The notes: a model not told the origin generated them from the sequence alone. Positions 1 through 11,070 are shown, counted from the stretch's first letter. The stretch is 64,000 nt of DNA from Pseudonocardia oroxyli (GCF_900102195.1 NZ_FNBE01000005.1:173649-237648); one strand, 5' to 3'. Translations and numbers: made by a program.

Positions 1-1
1 G

Positions 2-1084
2 GATCTCGAACCGGGCGTCACGGTGCTGGTCGGGTCGAACGGCGTCGGCAAGACCAACCTGGCGGAGGCGATCGGCTACGTCGCCACCCTGGGCTCGCAC
101 CGCGTCGCGAACGACGCGCCGCTGATCCGCCGCGGCGCCGAGCGCGCGATCGTGCGGGCCCAGGTCGTGCACCAGGGCCGCGAGCTGTTCGTCGAGCTGG
201 AGATCACGGCCGGGCGGGCGAACCGGGCGCGGGTCAACCGCGCGCCGGTGCTGCGCCCGCGGGAGATCCTCGGGATCCTGCGCAGCGTGCTTTTCGCTCC
301 GGAGGACCTCGCGCTCGTCCGCGGCGACCCGGGCGAGCGGCGGCGGTTCCTCGACGACCTGCTCGTCGCCCGCTACCCGCGCTACGCCGGCGTCCGCAGC
401 GACTACGACCGGGTGCTGCGGCAGCGCTCGGCGCTGCTCAAGACCGCCCGCAACCGGCAGGCCGACCTGTCCACGCTCGAGGTGTGGGACGGGCACCTGG
501 CCCGGCACGGCGCGGCCCTGCTCGCGGGCAGGCTCGAGCTCGTCGACGGGATCGCGCCGCACGCGGAGAAGGCCTTCTCCGAGGTGGCGCCGACATCGGA
601 TCCGCTGTCACTGCAGTACAAGTGCTCGATCCCCGGTGAGCTCGACCGGGCGGCGTTGGAACCCATGCTGCTCGACGAGCTGGCCCAGGTCCGCCGCCAG
701 GAGATCGAGCGGGGGGTCTGTCTCGTCGGCCCGCACCGGGACGATCTCGTGCTCGGCCTCGGGGAGGGCCCGGCCAAGGGCTACGCCAGCCACGGCGAGT
801 CGTGGGCGATCGCGTTGTCGCTGCGGCTGGCGTCCTACCGTCTGCTCAAGGCGGACGACGTCGAGCCGGTGCTCATCCTGGACGACGTCTTCGCCGAGCT
901 CGACGCGCAGCGGCGCCGCGCGTTGTGCGCGGTCGCCGCCGAGGCGGAGCAGGTCATCGTGACCGCGGCCGTCGCCGAGGACGTCCCGGCGCAGCTGACG
1001 GGCGCCCGGTTCGCGGTGGGCGGCGGGACCGTCGTCCGGACGACGACCGGTGACGACCCGTCTGACGTGCAGGAGAACGGATGA
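2..1084 (+). CDS. recF: RecF, recombinational repair ATPase (5' end cut by window)
   Basis: RecF loads RecA onto gapped DNA together with RecO and RecR. The reading frame is open from the first bases of the window, so the true start lies upstream and roughly the first 20-30 residues are missing; the GTG at 23 lies inside the gene. Visible are the Walker A motif GSNGVGKTN close to the left edge, an ABC-like signature around [15 protein letters not shown] and the Walker B/D-loop [12 protein letters not shown], all in the usual RecF order. The gene is followed by the DUF721 gene and gyrB, the standard actinobacterial origin-side order dnaA-dnaN-recF-DUF721-gyrB-gyrA. Confidence 0.97.
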   Translation, partial: DLEPGVTVLVGSNGVGKTNLAEAIGYVATLGSHRVANDAPLIRRGAERAIVRAQVVHQGRELFVELEITAGRANRARVNRAPVLRPREILGILRSVLFAPEDLALVRGDPGERRRFLDDLLVARYPRYAGVRSDYDRVLRQRSALLKTARNRQADLSTLEVWDGHLARHGAALLAGRLELVDGIAPHAEKAFSEVAPTSDPLSLQYKCSIPGELDRAALEPMLLDELAQVRRQEIERGVCLVGPHRDDLVLGLGEGPAKGYASHGESWAIALSLRLASYRLLKADDVEPVLILDDVFAELDAQRRRALCAVAAEAEQVIVTAAVAEDVPAQLTGARFAVGGGTVVRTTTGDDPSDVQENG

Positions 1085-1124
1085 TGACGAGCCGCCCCCG
1101 ATCGGGGCGTTCCTGGGGACAAGG

Positions 1125-1143
1125 TTGTGGATACTGTGGATAA
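1125..1143 (+). promoter_or_regulatory. two adjacent DnaA-box-like sites
   Basis: TGTGGATAA at 1135-1143 is the exact complement of the consensus DnaA box TTATCCACA. TGTGGATAC at 1126-1134 directly precedes it and differs at one base. The pair overlaps the predicted start of the DUF721 gene. Whether DnaA binds here is untested; the main origin should lie upstream of recF, outside the window. Confidence 0.5.
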
Positions 1144-1774
1144 CCCCCGCTCCTCCGGTGACTCCAGTCACAAGGCACCGCCCGCCGCGACGGATCGACC
1201 GTCGGACCCGCCCGCGGTCCCCAAGGATGTCCACACCCCTGGGGACACCGCTCATCGCGGCGAGCGGCGCGGCGCCGATCTGGCCCGGGACGCGCTCGCC
1301 GCGGCGCGCGAGGCGACGGCGGCGAAGCGGAAGGAGCAGTCCGCGGAGCAGCGGGGCGTGCGGCCGACGGGCTTCGGGCGGGGACGACGACGTCGCTGGT
1401 CCGGCCCGGGCCCGGACAACCGGGACCCGCAGCCGTTCGGCCGTGCGGTGTCGCGGGTCTCGATGGACCGGGGCTGGTCCTCCCGGCTCACGGACGCCAC
1501 GGTGCTGGGCCGCTGGCCCACGCTGGTCGGGCCGGACATCGCCGACCACTGCACCCCCGTCTCCCTGCGGGACGGCGAGCTGGTCCTGAAGGCGGAGTCC
1601 ACGGCGTGGGCCACGCAGCTGCGCACCCTGCAGCGACAGATCCTGCAGCGCCTGGCCGCCGCGGTGGGCCCGGACGTCGTCAAGCGGATCCGGGTCACGG
1701 GGCCGCAGGGCCCGAGCTGGCGCCACGGTCCGCGCCACGTCCGCGGCCGAGGCCCCCGGGACACCTACGGGTGA
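1127..1774 (+). CDS. DUF721 (DciA-like) protein
   Basis: 215-residue protein with a basic, probably disordered N-terminal half (about residues 1-100, rich in Arg, Pro, Ala) and a C-terminal DUF721 domain (about 105-200, including RLTDATVLGRWPTLVGPDIA and the ELVLKAESTAWATQLRTL segment). DUF721 proteins include DciA, which helps load the replicative helicase; the actinobacterial homologue (Rv0004 in M. tuberculosis) sits at the same position between recF and gyrB. The GTG start at 1127 lies inside a cluster of DnaA-box-like sequence, and GTG at 1136 is an alternative. The gap after recF is 42 nt. Confidence 0.88.
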   Translation: MDTVDNPRSSGDSSHKAPPAATDRPSDPPAVPKDVHTPGDTAHRGERRGADLARDALAAAREATAAKRKEQSAEQRGVRPTGFGRGRRRRWSGPGPDNRDPQPFGRAVSRVSMDRGWSSRLTDATVLGRWPTLVGPDIADHCTPVSLRDGELVLKAESTAWATQLRTLQRQILQRLAAAVGPDVVKRIRVTGPQGPSWRHGPRHVRGRGPRDTYG

Positions 1775-1931
1775 GCCTCCCGCGCCTCCCACTCTCGGGT
1801 GACCGTTCGCACCCGCCAGAGGCCCGCTGAGCGCGACGTGACGGGGCGTGAGCGCCGTTCGACCCCGTTTTCGGGCGGCCGGACCCTGTTCGCCGCGCGA
1901 TCGCGCCGCTGTGACGCTTTCAGACGTGTCC

Positions 1932-1965
1932 TAGCCACAGTTCTGTCCGACCGGACCGGTAGAAT
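1932..1965 (+). promoter_or_regulatory. possible gyrB promoter
   Basis: The 266-nt gap before gyrB contains TAGAAT at 1960-1965, a good actinobacterial -10 hexamer. The -35 candidates near 1932-1940 (TAGCCACAG) fit only loosely and the spacing is 19-22. This gap holds no gene and is the natural control point for the gyrB-gyrA operon, which in relatives responds to supercoiling. The call rests on the -10 alone. Confidence 0.35.
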
Positions 1966-1974
1966 CATCAGTGA

Positions 1975-4020
<2,046 letters not shown>

Positions 4021-4039
4021 GAGATAGAGGACCTGAACA

Positions 4040-6541
4040 GTGACTGACACCTTGGACCCGGCCCTCCCCGGCGCGGGCGGCGGCGACCGGATCGAGCCGG
4101 TCGACATCCAGCAGGAGATGCAGCGCTCCTACATCGACTACGCGATGTCCGTCATCGTGGGTCGGGCGCTGCCGCTCGTGGAGGACGGCCTCAAGCCGGT
4201 ACACCGGCGCGTCCTGTACTCCATGGGCGAGAACGGCTTCCGGCCGGACCGCTCGTACGTCAAGTGCGCCCGCGTCGTCGGCGAGGTGATGGGCAACTAC
4301 CACCCGCACGGCGACTCGGCGATCTACGACGCGCTCGTCCGGCTCGCCCAGCCCTGGTCGATGCGCTACCCGCTGATCGACGGGCAGGGCAACTTCGGCT
4401 CGCGGGGCAACGACCCGGCGGCGGCCATGCGGTACACCGAGTGCCGGCTCACGCCGCTGGCCATGGCGATGCTGCAGGACATCGAAGAAGAGACCGTCGA
4501 CTTCGCGGACAACTACGACGGCAAGACCCAGGAGCCCCTGGTCCTGCCGTCGCGGGTGCCGAACCTGCTGATCAACGGCTCGGTCGGCATCGCCGTCGGC
4601 ATGGCCACGAACATCCCGCCGCACAACCTGCGCGAGGTGGGCGAGGGCGTCGTCTGGGCGCTGGACAACCACGAGGCGAGCGACGAGGAGCTCCTGGACG
4701 CGCTCATGGCGCGGATCAAGGGCCCGGACTTCCCGACGGCGGGTCTGATCGTCGGCCGGGACGGGATCGAGTCCGCCTACCGCACCGGGCGCGGCTCGGT
4801 GCGCATGCGCTCGGTCGTCGAGGTCGAGGAGGACGCCAAGGGCCGCACCATCCTCGTCGTCACCGAGCTGCCGTACCAGGTCAACCCGGACAACCTCGTC
4901 GAGTCCATCGCGAGCATGATCCGCGACGGCAAGATGACGGGCATCTCGGAGATCAACGACGAGAGCTCGGACCGCGTCGGCATGCGCATCGTGTTCACGC
5001 TCAAGCGGGACGCGGTGGCCAAGGTCGTGCTGAACAACCTCTACAAGCACAGCCAGCTGCAGACCGGCTTCGGCGTGAACATGCTGGCGATCGTCGACGG
5101 CGTGCCCCGCACGCTGCGGCTGGACCAGGTCATCCGGAACTACATCCGGCACCAGATCGAGGTCATCGTCCGGCGCACGCGCTACCGGCTGCGCAAGGCC
5201 GAGGAGCGCGCCCACATCCTGCGTGGTCTGGTCAAGGCGCTCGACGCGCTGGACGAGGTCATCGCGCTCATCCGGGCGTCGCAGACGGTGGACGTCGCGC
5301 GCCAGGGCCTCATCGAGCTCCTCGAGGTCGACGAGATCCAGGCCCAGGCCATCCTCGACATGCAGCTGCGCAGGCTGGCGGCCCTGGAGCGGCAGAAGAT
5401 CGTCGACGAGCTGGCCGAGATCGAGCTCGAGATCGCGGACTACGAGGACATCCTCGCCCGCCCCGAGCGGCAGCGGCAGATCGTCAAGGACGAGCTCATC
5501 GAGATCGTCGAGAAGCACGGCGACGAGCGGCGCACGCGGCTCATCGCGGACGACGGGGACGTCACCAACGAGGACCTCATCGCCGTCGAGGACGTCGTCG
5601 TCACGATCACCCAGACCGGCTACGCCAAGCGCACCAAGACCGACCTGTACCGGGCGCAGAAGCGCGGCGGCAAGGGCGTGCAGGGCGCCACGCTGAAGCA
5701 GGACGACATCGTCGCCCACTTCTTCGTGTGCTCCACGCACGACTGGATGCTGTTCTTCACGAACAAGGGCCGGGTCTACCGGCTCAAGGCCTACGAGCTG
5801 CCCGAGGCGAACCGGAACGCACGCGGCCAGCACGTCGCGAACCTGCTCGCGTTCCAGCCGGACGAGCACATCGCCCAGGTCATGCAGATCAAGGACTACC
5901 AGGCCGCGCCGTACCTCGTGCTCGCCACGAAGAACGGGCTGGTCAAGAAGTCCCGCCTGGAGGACTTCGACTCCAACCGCTCCGGCGGCCTGATCGGCAT
6001 CAACCTGCGAGACGAGGACGAGCTCGTCGGCGCCGTGCTCTGCAGCGCCGAGGACGACCTGCTCCTGGTGTCCGCCGAGGGCCAGTCGATCCGGTTCTCC
6101 GCGACGGACGAGACCCTGCGCCCCATGGGCCGCGCCACCTCCGGCGTCCTGGGCATGCGGTTCAACTCCGGCGACCAGCTGCTGTCGCTCGCCGTGGTGC
6201 AGAACGACAAGTTCGTGCTGGTCGCGACCGCGGGCGGCTACGCCAAGCGGACGCCGATCGAGGACTACCCGGTACAGGGTCGCGGCGGCAAGGGAGTGTT
6301 GACGCTCCAGTACGACCGCAGGCGTGGCACCCTGGTCGGCGCGCTCATCGTCGGGATCGACGACGAGCTGTACGCGATCACGTCGACCGGCGGCGTCATC
6401 CGGACCTCGGCACGCGAGGTGCGGAAGGCGGGCCGGCAGACCAAGGGGGTCCGCCTCATGAACCTCGGCGAGAACGCCACACTGCTGGCGGTCGCGCGCA
6501 ACGCCGAGGACGATGACGAGGCCCCCGAGGAGACCGGCTGA
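4040..6541 (+). CDS. gyrA: DNA gyrase subunit A
   Basis: Breakage-reunion subunit of gyrase, 833 residues. The winged-helix/tower part carries the catalytic Tyr132 in [11 protein letters not shown]. The quinolone region reads [11 protein letters not shown], with Ser93 and Asp97 at the positions of E. coli Ser83 and Asp87, so no classical fluoroquinolone-resistance change is visible. The C-terminal beta-pinwheel includes a GyrA-box-like QKRGGKGV near residue 540, and further RGGKGV blades follow. The acidic tail [10 protein letters not shown] is typical of actinobacteria. GTG start. Confidence 0.98.
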   Translation: MTDTLDPALPGAGGGDRIEPVDIQQEMQRSYIDYAMSVIVGRALPLVEDGLKPVHRRVLYSMGENGFRPDRSYVKCARVVGEVMGNYHPHGDSAIYDALVRLAQPWSMRYPLIDGQGNFGSRGNDPAAAMRYTECRLTPLAMAMLQDIEEETVDFADNYDGKTQEPLVLPSRVPNLLINGSVGIAVGMATNIPPHNLREVGEGVVWALDNHEASDEELLDALMARIKGPDFPTAGLIVGRDGIESAYRTGRGSVRMRSVVEVEEDAKGRTILVVTELPYQVNPDNLVESIASMIRDGKMTGISEINDESSDRVGMRIVFTLKRDAVAKVVLNNLYKHSQLQTGFGVNMLAIVDGVPRTLRLDQVIRNYIRHQIEVIVRRTRYRLRKAEERAHILRGLVKALDALDEVIALIRASQTVDVARQGLIELLEVDEIQAQAILDMQLRRLAALERQKIVDELAEIELEIADYEDILARPERQRQIVKDELIEIVEKHGDERRTRLIADDGDVTNEDLIAVEDVVVTITQTGYAKRTKTDLYRAQKRGGKGVQGATLKQDDIVAHFFVCSTHDWMLFFTNKGRVYRLKAYELPEANRNARGQHVANLLAFQPDEHIAQVMQIKDYQAAPYLVLATKNGLVKKSRLEDFDSNRSGGLIGINLRDEDELVGAVLCSAEDDLLLVSAEGQSIRFSATDETLRPMGRATSGVLGMRFNSGDQLLSLAVVQNDKFVLVATAGGYAKRTPIEDYPVQGRGGKGVLTLQYDRRRGTLVGALIVGIDDELYAITSTGGVIRTSAREVRKAGRQTKGVRLMNLGENATLLAVARNAEDDDEAPEETG

Positions 6542-6589
6542 TCCCGGCCACCTGACCTGCACGCCGAACGCCGAGGAGTGCTCCACCTC

Positions 6590-7564
6590 GTGAGCGAGAA
6601 CGAAGAGAAGCCGGCGACGGGGCCGGTGGCCACGGACAGCTCTGCAGCCGCACCGCCGCTCCCCACGGACGGTGCGGCCGAGGCCCCGGCGGACCCCGCC
6701 GAGGCCGCGGAGGACCGGACCACGCCCGCGAACGGATCGACCGCCAACGGTGCGGGGGTGAGTGCCGGGCCGAGCGCCGCGTCGAAGGACGACGGCGCGG
6801 CCGCCCCGGTCGCCCCGGCCACTGAGGCCCCCGACCACGCGTCGGCCCCGAAGAACGGGACGAGTCCGGCGGCCGACCAGACCGCGGTGTTCGCCACCCC
6901 GACGCCGGTGCCGCGGCCGCGGCCGGACGCCCCCTCGCCCGGGGCGGCGGACCAGCCGACGGGGACCCCGCTGCCCGGCTCGGTGCCCACTCCGCCGCCG
7001 TGGCGGCGGGCGTCGGGCTCGGACGCGACCGAGACCGCCGTCCCGACCTCGCGGCCCGCCCCTCGGCAGGCCCCGGTGGACTCGCTGCTCAGCGAGGCGC
7101 CCACGGCGTACATCGACCCGGGCGCGGCACCGCGCACGGCGTCGGTGGGCCCGGCGCGGGGCGAGGTCCACGCCGGCGTCCCGTCGGTGGGGGAGCGGGC
7201 CCCGCGCCAGGCGTTGCTGCAGCTCAAGCGGTTCGACCCGTGGTCGGTGCTGAAGCTCGCGCTGGTGCTCGCCGTCGTCCTGTTCTTCATCTGGCTGGTG
7301 GCGGTCGGCGTGCTCTACGGCGTGCTCGACGGCATGGGCGTGTGGGACCGGCTCAACGGCACCTACGCGGACCTCGTCTCCGGCGGTGGCCAGGGTGGCG
7401 GCGGATCGCTGATCAGCGCGGGTAGCGTCTTCGGCTTCGCCGCGGTCATCGGAGCGATCAACAGCCTGCTCTTCGCCGTGGCGATGACCGTGGGTGCGTT
7501 CGTCTACAACGTCTCCGCCGACCTGGTCGGCGGCGTGGAGGTCACCCTGTCCGAGCGGGACTGA
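6590..7564 (+). CDS. DUF3566 membrane protein (Rv0007-like)
   Basis: 324 residues. The first about 200 are Pro/Ala/Thr-rich and probably disordered in the cytoplasm. The C-terminal DUF3566 domain has two membrane segments (one spanning LALVLAVVLFFIWLVAVGVL, the other in SVFGFAAVIGAINSLLFAVA) separated by a polar loop with GMGVWDRLNGTYADL. The same family follows gyrA in mycobacteria and corynebacteria; its role is unknown. GTG at 6590 is preferred because GAGGAG at 6573-6578 is correctly spaced; an upstream GTG at 6578 overlaps that site. It starts 48 nt after gyrA and may share its transcript. Confidence 0.85.
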   Translation: MSENEEKPATGPVATDSSAAAPPLPTDGAAEAPADPAEAAEDRTTPANGSTANGAGVSAGPSAASKDDGAAAPVAPATEAPDHASAPKNGTSPAADQTAVFATPTPVPRPRPDAPSPGAADQPTGTPLPGSVPTPPPWRRASGSDATETAVPTSRPAPRQAPVDSLLSEAPTAYIDPGAAPRTASVGPARGEVHAGVPSVGERAPRQALLQLKRFDPWSVLKLALVLAVVLFFIWLVAVGVLYGVLDGMGVWDRLNGTYADLVSGGGQGGGGSLISAGSVFGFAAVIGAINSLLFAVAMTVGAFVYNVSADLVGGVEVTLSERD

Positions 7565-7614
7565 CCCCCCGCGAAGGCGGCGTGCGGGGTCCTGTAGAGT
7601 TCTGCACGCCGCAG

Positions 7615-7688
7615 GGGCCTATAGCTCAGTTGGTTAGAGCGCATCACTGATAATGATGAGGTCGCTGGTTCAACTCCAGCTAGGCCCA
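7615..7688 (+). tRNA. tRNA-Ile (GAT)
   Basis: Cloverleaf of 74 nt. Acceptor arms 7615-7621 and 7681-7687 pair fully, the discriminator base is A7688, and no CCA is encoded. The anticodon arm CATCA-CTGATAA-TGATG gives anticodon GAT. A TAGAGT -10-like hexamer lies at 7595-7600, within the loop of a 9-bp inverted repeat (7577-7585 with 7604-7612). This is the position of ileT in M. tuberculosis. Confidence 0.96.
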
Positions 7689-7714
7689 CTCCATCGGCTT
7701 CGAAGGTGATCGAC

Positions 7715-7825
7715 GTGAAGAAGCTCCTCGCTCTCGTCGCCGCTGTCGGCGCCGCGATCCTGGTGCTTGTCGGCCTCAAGTCCCGCAGCACCACAGATCC
7801 CTGGCACGAGGCGACCACCCGGTAG
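7715..7825 (+). CDS. DLW-39 family mini-protein
   Basis: 36-residue protein beginning MKKLLALVAAVGAAILVLVG, a single membrane helix, and ending in a short polar tail with SRSTTDPWHEATTR. This matches the actinobacterial DLW-39 family, named for its size and a conserved D-L-W near the C terminus; here it reads D-P-W. It is read from GTG at 7715; an in-frame GTG at 7706 would add three residues. Placement between the Ile and Ala tRNA genes is the usual one for this family. Function unknown. Confidence 0.8.
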   Translation: MKKLLALVAAVGAAILVLVGLKSRSTTDPWHEATTR

Positions 7826-7837
7826 TCTGTCGCCCAC

Positions 7838-7913
7838 GGGGACGTAGCTCAATTGGCAGAGCACCGCCTTTGCAAGGCGGGGGTTAGGGGTTCGATTCCC
7901 CTCGTCTCCACCA
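7838..7913 (+). tRNA. tRNA-Ala (TGC)
   Basis: 76 nt including an encoded CCA at 7911-7913. Acceptor arms 7838-7844 and 7903-7909 pair with one G:U. The anticodon arm CCGCC-TTTGCAA-GGCGG gives anticodon TGC. Corresponds to alaT of M. tuberculosis. The right side of this gene marks the boundary of a 10.6-kb block absent from the mycobacterial arrangement. Confidence 0.96.
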
Positions 7914-7950
7914 TTTCCGACCGGCGATGGCGTCCGCTGTGTCCGTCGCG

Positions 7951-8895
7951 TCAGGCCGTCGGCGCAAGGATGACGATCTTGCCAGCCAGGTTTCCCGCGG
8001 CCGCCCGGGCGTGGACCTGGGCCAGGTCGGCCAGTGGGACGCGCTCGGCGACCTCGACGGTGAGCTCTCCGCGGTCGACGCGCGCCACGAGTTCCGACAG
8101 CTGGGCGACGTCGCTGCGGACGTACATGTCGATCGCGCGCACGCCGCGTTCCTCGTCGGCCGGGGCGGGCATCCACACGGTGGCGCTGACCACGACGCCA
8201 CCGTCGCGAACGAGGGCGGCCAGCGCCGTGAACTCGTCCGGGTCGAGGGGTGCGAGGTTGAGCAGGACGTCGACCGGCGCGGTGACCGCGGCGGTCACCT
8301 CGGTGGCGCTGTGGTCGATGATCTCGTCGGCACCGGCGGCCTCCAGGTTCCGCCTGCTGCGCGGGCTGCCGGTGGCGATCACGTAGGCGCCCGCGGCCTT
8401 GGCCAGCTGCACCGCGTACCCGCCCACCGCGCCGCCTGCCCCGCTGATCAGCAGGCGCTGCCCCGGCTTCAGCTCGGCGTGGTCGAAGAGGGCCTGCCAG
8501 GCGGTGAGGCCGACCAGCGGCAGTGCGGCGGCGTCGGCGAGCGGGATGGCGGTCGGGGCCGGGGCCAGGATCTCGGCGGGGGCGACGACGTACTCGGCGG
8601 AGGCCCCGTCGACGACGAAGGGGAGGAAGCCGATCACCTGATCGCCGACGGCGAGATCGCGCACACCCTCGCCGAGCGCGTCGATCGTTCCCGCGACGTC
8701 CAGCCCGGGCACGTGCGGCAGAGTCAGGGGCATCGGGCCCTGCATGAGCCCCGCCCGGATGGTGCCGTCGACGCTGTTGAACGTCGTGGCCGCGACCCGC
8801 ACCCGCACCTGTCCGGGACCGGCGACGGGCTCGTCCACCTCCTCGTGACGCAGGACCGTCGGGTCGCCGTACTCGTGGAATCGAATGGCCTTCAT
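7951..8895 (-). CDS. NADPH:quinone reductase-like zinc-independent oxidoreductase (MDR family)
   Basis: 314 residues. The N-terminal GroES-like fold begins MKAIRFHEYGDPTVLRHEEV and is followed by a Rossmann domain with GAGGAVGGYAVQLAK. No catalytic or structural zinc cysteines are present, as in quinone oxidoreductases that reduce quinones or enones with NADPH. ATG at 8895 is chosen because GGAGG lies 8 nt upstream; the open frame extends further but runs through the operator sequences. It is transcribed divergently from a MarR-type gene across three palindromes, so it is probably the regulated target, perhaps in electrophile or quinone stress (inference). Confidence 0.88.
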   Translation of the reverse strand: MKAIRFHEYGDPTVLRHEEVDEPVAGPGQVRVRVAATTFNSVDGTIRAGLMQGPMPLTLPHVPGLDVAGTIDALGEGVRDLAVGDQVIGFLPFVVDGASAEYVVAPAEILAPAPTAIPLADAAALPLVGLTAWQALFDHAELKPGQRLLISGAGGAVGGYAVQLAKAAGAYVIATGSPRSRRNLEAAGADEIIDHSATEVTAAVTAPVDVLLNLAPLDPDEFTALAALVRDGGVVVSATVWMPAPADEERGVRAIDMYVRSDVAQLSELVARVDRGELTVEVAERVPLADLAQVHARAAAGNLAGKIVILAPTA

Positions 8896-8922
8896 CGCCG
8901 AGCCTCCGCTCTCGCGTGGATG

Positions 8923-8996
8923 TGCTTCGAACTCGAAGCACGGCGGAGACGCTAGCAGTGCTTCGGAGTCGAAGCAAGTGCTCAGAATGTGAAGCA
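8923..8996. promoter_or_regulatory. three 18-bp operator palindromes between MarR gene and target
   Basis: Site 1 at 8923-8940 is a perfect palindrome, TGCTTCGA-AC-TCGAAGCA. Site 2 at 8959-8976 is TGCTTCGG-AG-TCGAAGCA with one arm mismatch. Site 3 at 8979-8996 is TGCTCAGA-AT-GTGAAGCA, more degenerate. Sites 2 and 3 are 20 bp apart centre to centre and sites 1 and 2 are 36 bp apart. They fill the divergent promoter region, as expected for autoregulation by the adjacent MarR protein plus control of the reductase. Confidence 0.75.
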
Positions 8997-9013
8997 ACTG
9001 TTAGGGTCTGCGC

Positions 9014-9511
9014 GTGACCGACCCGGACCCGTCCCTCGATCCCGCGCAGCTGGGCGCGTACCTGACGCTCATGGAGGTGGCAGGCCTGCTCCGCCACGCG
9101 GTCGAGCAGCAGCTCCGGGAGGCCGGCGACCTCAGCTACGTGCAGTTCCAGATCCTGGCGCGGCTGGGTCTCGACCTGCGGACGGGCAGCGCACGCATGA
9201 CCGACCTGGCCGACGGCGTCGTCTACAGCCGCAGCGGTCTGACCTATCAGGCCAGGCTCCTCGAGGAGGCGGGCCTGGTCACGCGCAGCCCGTCGGAGAC
9301 CGACGAGCGGGGCGTGACCGTCACGATCACCGAGGCCGGGCGGGCGCTGCTGGCCACGGTGCTCCCCGGCCACACCGAGGTGGTCAGCCGGCAGCTCTTC
9401 CAGCCGCTGACCCGCGAGGACACTCGAACCCTGGCCGACCTGTTGACACCGGTGCGCGACCACATGCGCTCGCTGCCGCCCCGGTCCGCGGTCCCTCGCC
9501 GCCGGCGCTGA
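9014..9511 (+). CDS. MarR family transcriptional regulator
   Basis: 165-residue MarR winged-helix protein. The recognition region is around SARMTDLADGVVYSRSGLTYQARLLEEAG and the wing contains VTRSPSETDERGVTVTITEAG, with the DERG turn typical of the family; long helices at both ends form the dimer interface. The GTG start at 9014 lies only a few bases after a TAGGGT (-10-like, 9002-9007), so the message may be leaderless. Three palindromes in the divergent spacer are the likely binding sites. The ligand is unknown. Confidence 0.9.
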   Translation: MTDPDPSLDPAQLGAYLTLMEVAGLLRHAVEQQLREAGDLSYVQFQILARLGLDLRTGSARMTDLADGVVYSRSGLTYQARLLEEAGLVTRSPSETDERGVTVTITEAGRALLATVLPGHTEVVSRQLFQPLTREDTRTLADLLTPVRDHMRSLPPRSAVPRRRR

Positions 9512-9544
9512 CCGCCACCGCTCGGGCGTGGCACTCTCTGCCTC

Positions 9545-10336
9545 GTGAGCCGCACCTTCTCCGTCGTCTGCGAGATCGAGCCGCCGACCAGGCCGGACCT
9601 GACGCGGGCGCGGCACCAGATCGGCATGCTCGCCCCCGTCGTCGACGACTTCCTGATCCCGGACAACCACATCGGCCGGGCCACGGTGTCGAGCATCGCG
9701 GTGGCGAACGAGGTGCACGCGATGGGGCGGCGGAGCATCGCCTGTCTGAACTCGCGCGACCGCAACCTGCTCGGCCTCCAGCGCGACCTGCTCACGGCGG
9801 CGGCGTACGGGGTCGACAGGTTCCTGTTCGTCGCCGGGGACAAGCCGACGGCGGGCGACCGGGCGGGCGGGCTCACCGTGCGGACCATGATCGAGGAGGC
9901 GCGGGCGATCACCGGTCGGCGCGAGTTCGCCGGGGTGGAGCCGTTCGGGATCGGGGTGACCTCCGGCAGTCGTCGTCGGCTCGCGCCGTGGAAGCGGGCG
10001 GCGGACTTCGTCTTCCTGCAGGTCGGGTTCTCCGTCGAGGAGGTCGTACGCTGGCGGGAGGAGAACCCGACCGACCAGCCCGTCTACGCCGGTGTCATGG
10101 TGCTGGCCAGCGCCGGGATGGCCGACCGGCTGCGGGCGAGCGTGCCGGACATCGAGATCCCGGCCGCGCTGGTCGAACGGGTCCGCGCCGACCCGGATGC
10201 CGGGGTGGCCGCGGCGTGCGAGCAGGTCGTGGCGCTGCGGGAGAGCGGCGCGTGCGACGGCGTGCATTTCGTGCCGGTCAGCAGGTACCGGCAGGTGGCG
10301 ATCGAGCTGGAGCGGCTGCGTCCTCGGCCCCGGTGA
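9545..10336 (+). CDS. methylenetetrahydrofolate reductase-like protein
   Basis: 263 residues resembling the MTHFR TIM barrel: an N-terminal CEIEPPTRPDL segment (family Glu), DFLIPDNHIGRA after the first strands, LLTAAAYGVDRFLFVAGDKP and the later FGIGVT and DFVFLQVGFSVEE strands. It is shorter and more divergent than canonical MetF (about 290-300 residues), so it could use another flavin-dependent one-carbon or related reaction. No other folate gene is adjacent. The stop codon lies inside a long inverted repeat (10332-10398). Confidence 0.7.
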   Translation: MSRTFSVVCEIEPPTRPDLTRARHQIGMLAPVVDDFLIPDNHIGRATVSSIAVANEVHAMGRRSIACLNSRDRNLLGLQRDLLTAAAYGVDRFLFVAGDKPTAGDRAGGLTVRTMIEEARAITGRREFAGVEPFGIGVTSGSRRRLAPWKRAADFVFLQVGFSVEEVVRWREENPTDQPVYAGVMVLASAGMADRLRASVPDIEIPAALVERVRADPDAGVAAACEQVVALRESGACDGVHFVPVSRYRQVAIELERLRPRPR

Positions 10337-10398
10337 TCCACTCGTCGGGAGCGGAGCGGTCGGATATCGACCGCCGCGCTCCCCGAGAGTGGATCACC
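10332..10398 (+). terminator. long inverted repeat overlapping a stop codon
   Basis: Arms of about 31 nt: the outer 12 bp (10332-10343 with 10387-10398) are perfect and the inner part has 5 mismatches around a central GATATC. It begins two bases before the stop codon of the MTHFR-like gene. No T-run follows, so any termination would be of the T-poor type seen in actinobacteria. Confidence 0.6.
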
Positions 10399-10421
10399 CG
10401 CATTGTGGCTCCACAATGCGG
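10398..10421 (+). terminator. perfect 11-bp hairpin
   Basis: Arms 10398-10408 and 10411-10421 are fully complementary, with a 2-nt centre. It directly follows the longer repeat at 10332-10398. The core GTGG-CT-CCAC resembles the outer arms of the hairpin at 21541-21602. Confidence 0.5.
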
Positions 10422-10488
10422 TGGTCGTGGTCGGGGCTCGAACTCGCAGGCTTGACCTTCACACTGTGACAAGGTCTTTCCTGGGCTC

Positions 10489-11070
10489 ATGAGGTTCGAC
10501 CACTCCGACACATCGGCCCGGTTGCAGGCGGCGCTCGCGGCGGGCACCCGTCCCGACCCCGCGCAGCTCGACGCGCTGGTCGAGCGCTGCGCCGTGGAGC
10601 CGGACTTCTTCGTCCGGGACATGCTGACCTGGGCACTGACCCGCCAGCCCGCCGCGCTGCCCCGGGTCCTGCGGGAGCTGCGCAGCGAGATCCCGCAGGC
10701 GCGCAGCCAGGCCCTGCATACTCTCTCGAAGATCGGTGACCCGGGCGCGTGGCCCGCGATCACGAGGGAGCTGCTGCATGACGCGGACGACGAGGTGGCC
10801 CGGGCCGCCTGGCGGACCGCGGTCGGGCTGGTGCCCGAGGGCGAGGAGCAGGCGTTGGCCGCCGAGCTGATGCACGAGCTCGGGCGCGGCGGTCGAGACG
10901 TGCAGCGCAGCCTCACCCGGGCGCTCCTCGCGCTGCGCGGCGCGGCGCGCCCGGCGCTGGAGCACGCGCAGGTCACGCTCCAGGTCCTGAACGACCCGGA
11001 GCTCAGCGTCGACGACGCGCTGCACCACGCGAAGCGCCGGGTCGCGTTGGGGCCCGATGCGGATCGGTGA
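10489..11070 (+). CDS. HEAT-repeat protein
   Basis: 193 residues made of helical repeats, for example DFFVRDMLTWALTRQPAALP, SQALHTLSKIGDPGAWPAI and DEVARAAWRTAVGLVPEGEE, which is the alternating pattern of HEAT/PBS-lyase repeats used as protein-binding scaffolds. No enzyme motif is visible. The last 14 nt overlap the start of a MerR-type regulator whose own C-terminal half is built of the same repeats, so the two are translated together and probably interact (inference). Confidence 0.72.
   Translation: MRFDHSDTSARLQAALAAGTRPDPAQLDALVERCAVEPDFFVRDMLTWALTRQPAALPRVLRELRSEIPQARSQALHTLSKIGDPGAWPAITRELLHDADDEVARAAWRTAVGLVPEGEEQALAAELMHELGRGGRDVQRSLTRALLALRGAARPALEHAQVTLQVLNDPELSVDDALHHAKRRVALGPDADR

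Noticed and set aside
608..1792. Open frames antisense to recF and the DUF721 gene
   Set aside because: Typical GC-rich antisense frames with no recognisable domains.
4300..4345. Possible fluoroquinolone-resistance variant in GyrA
   Set aside because: Ser and Asp occupy the E. coli 83 and 87 positions, which is the susceptible form.
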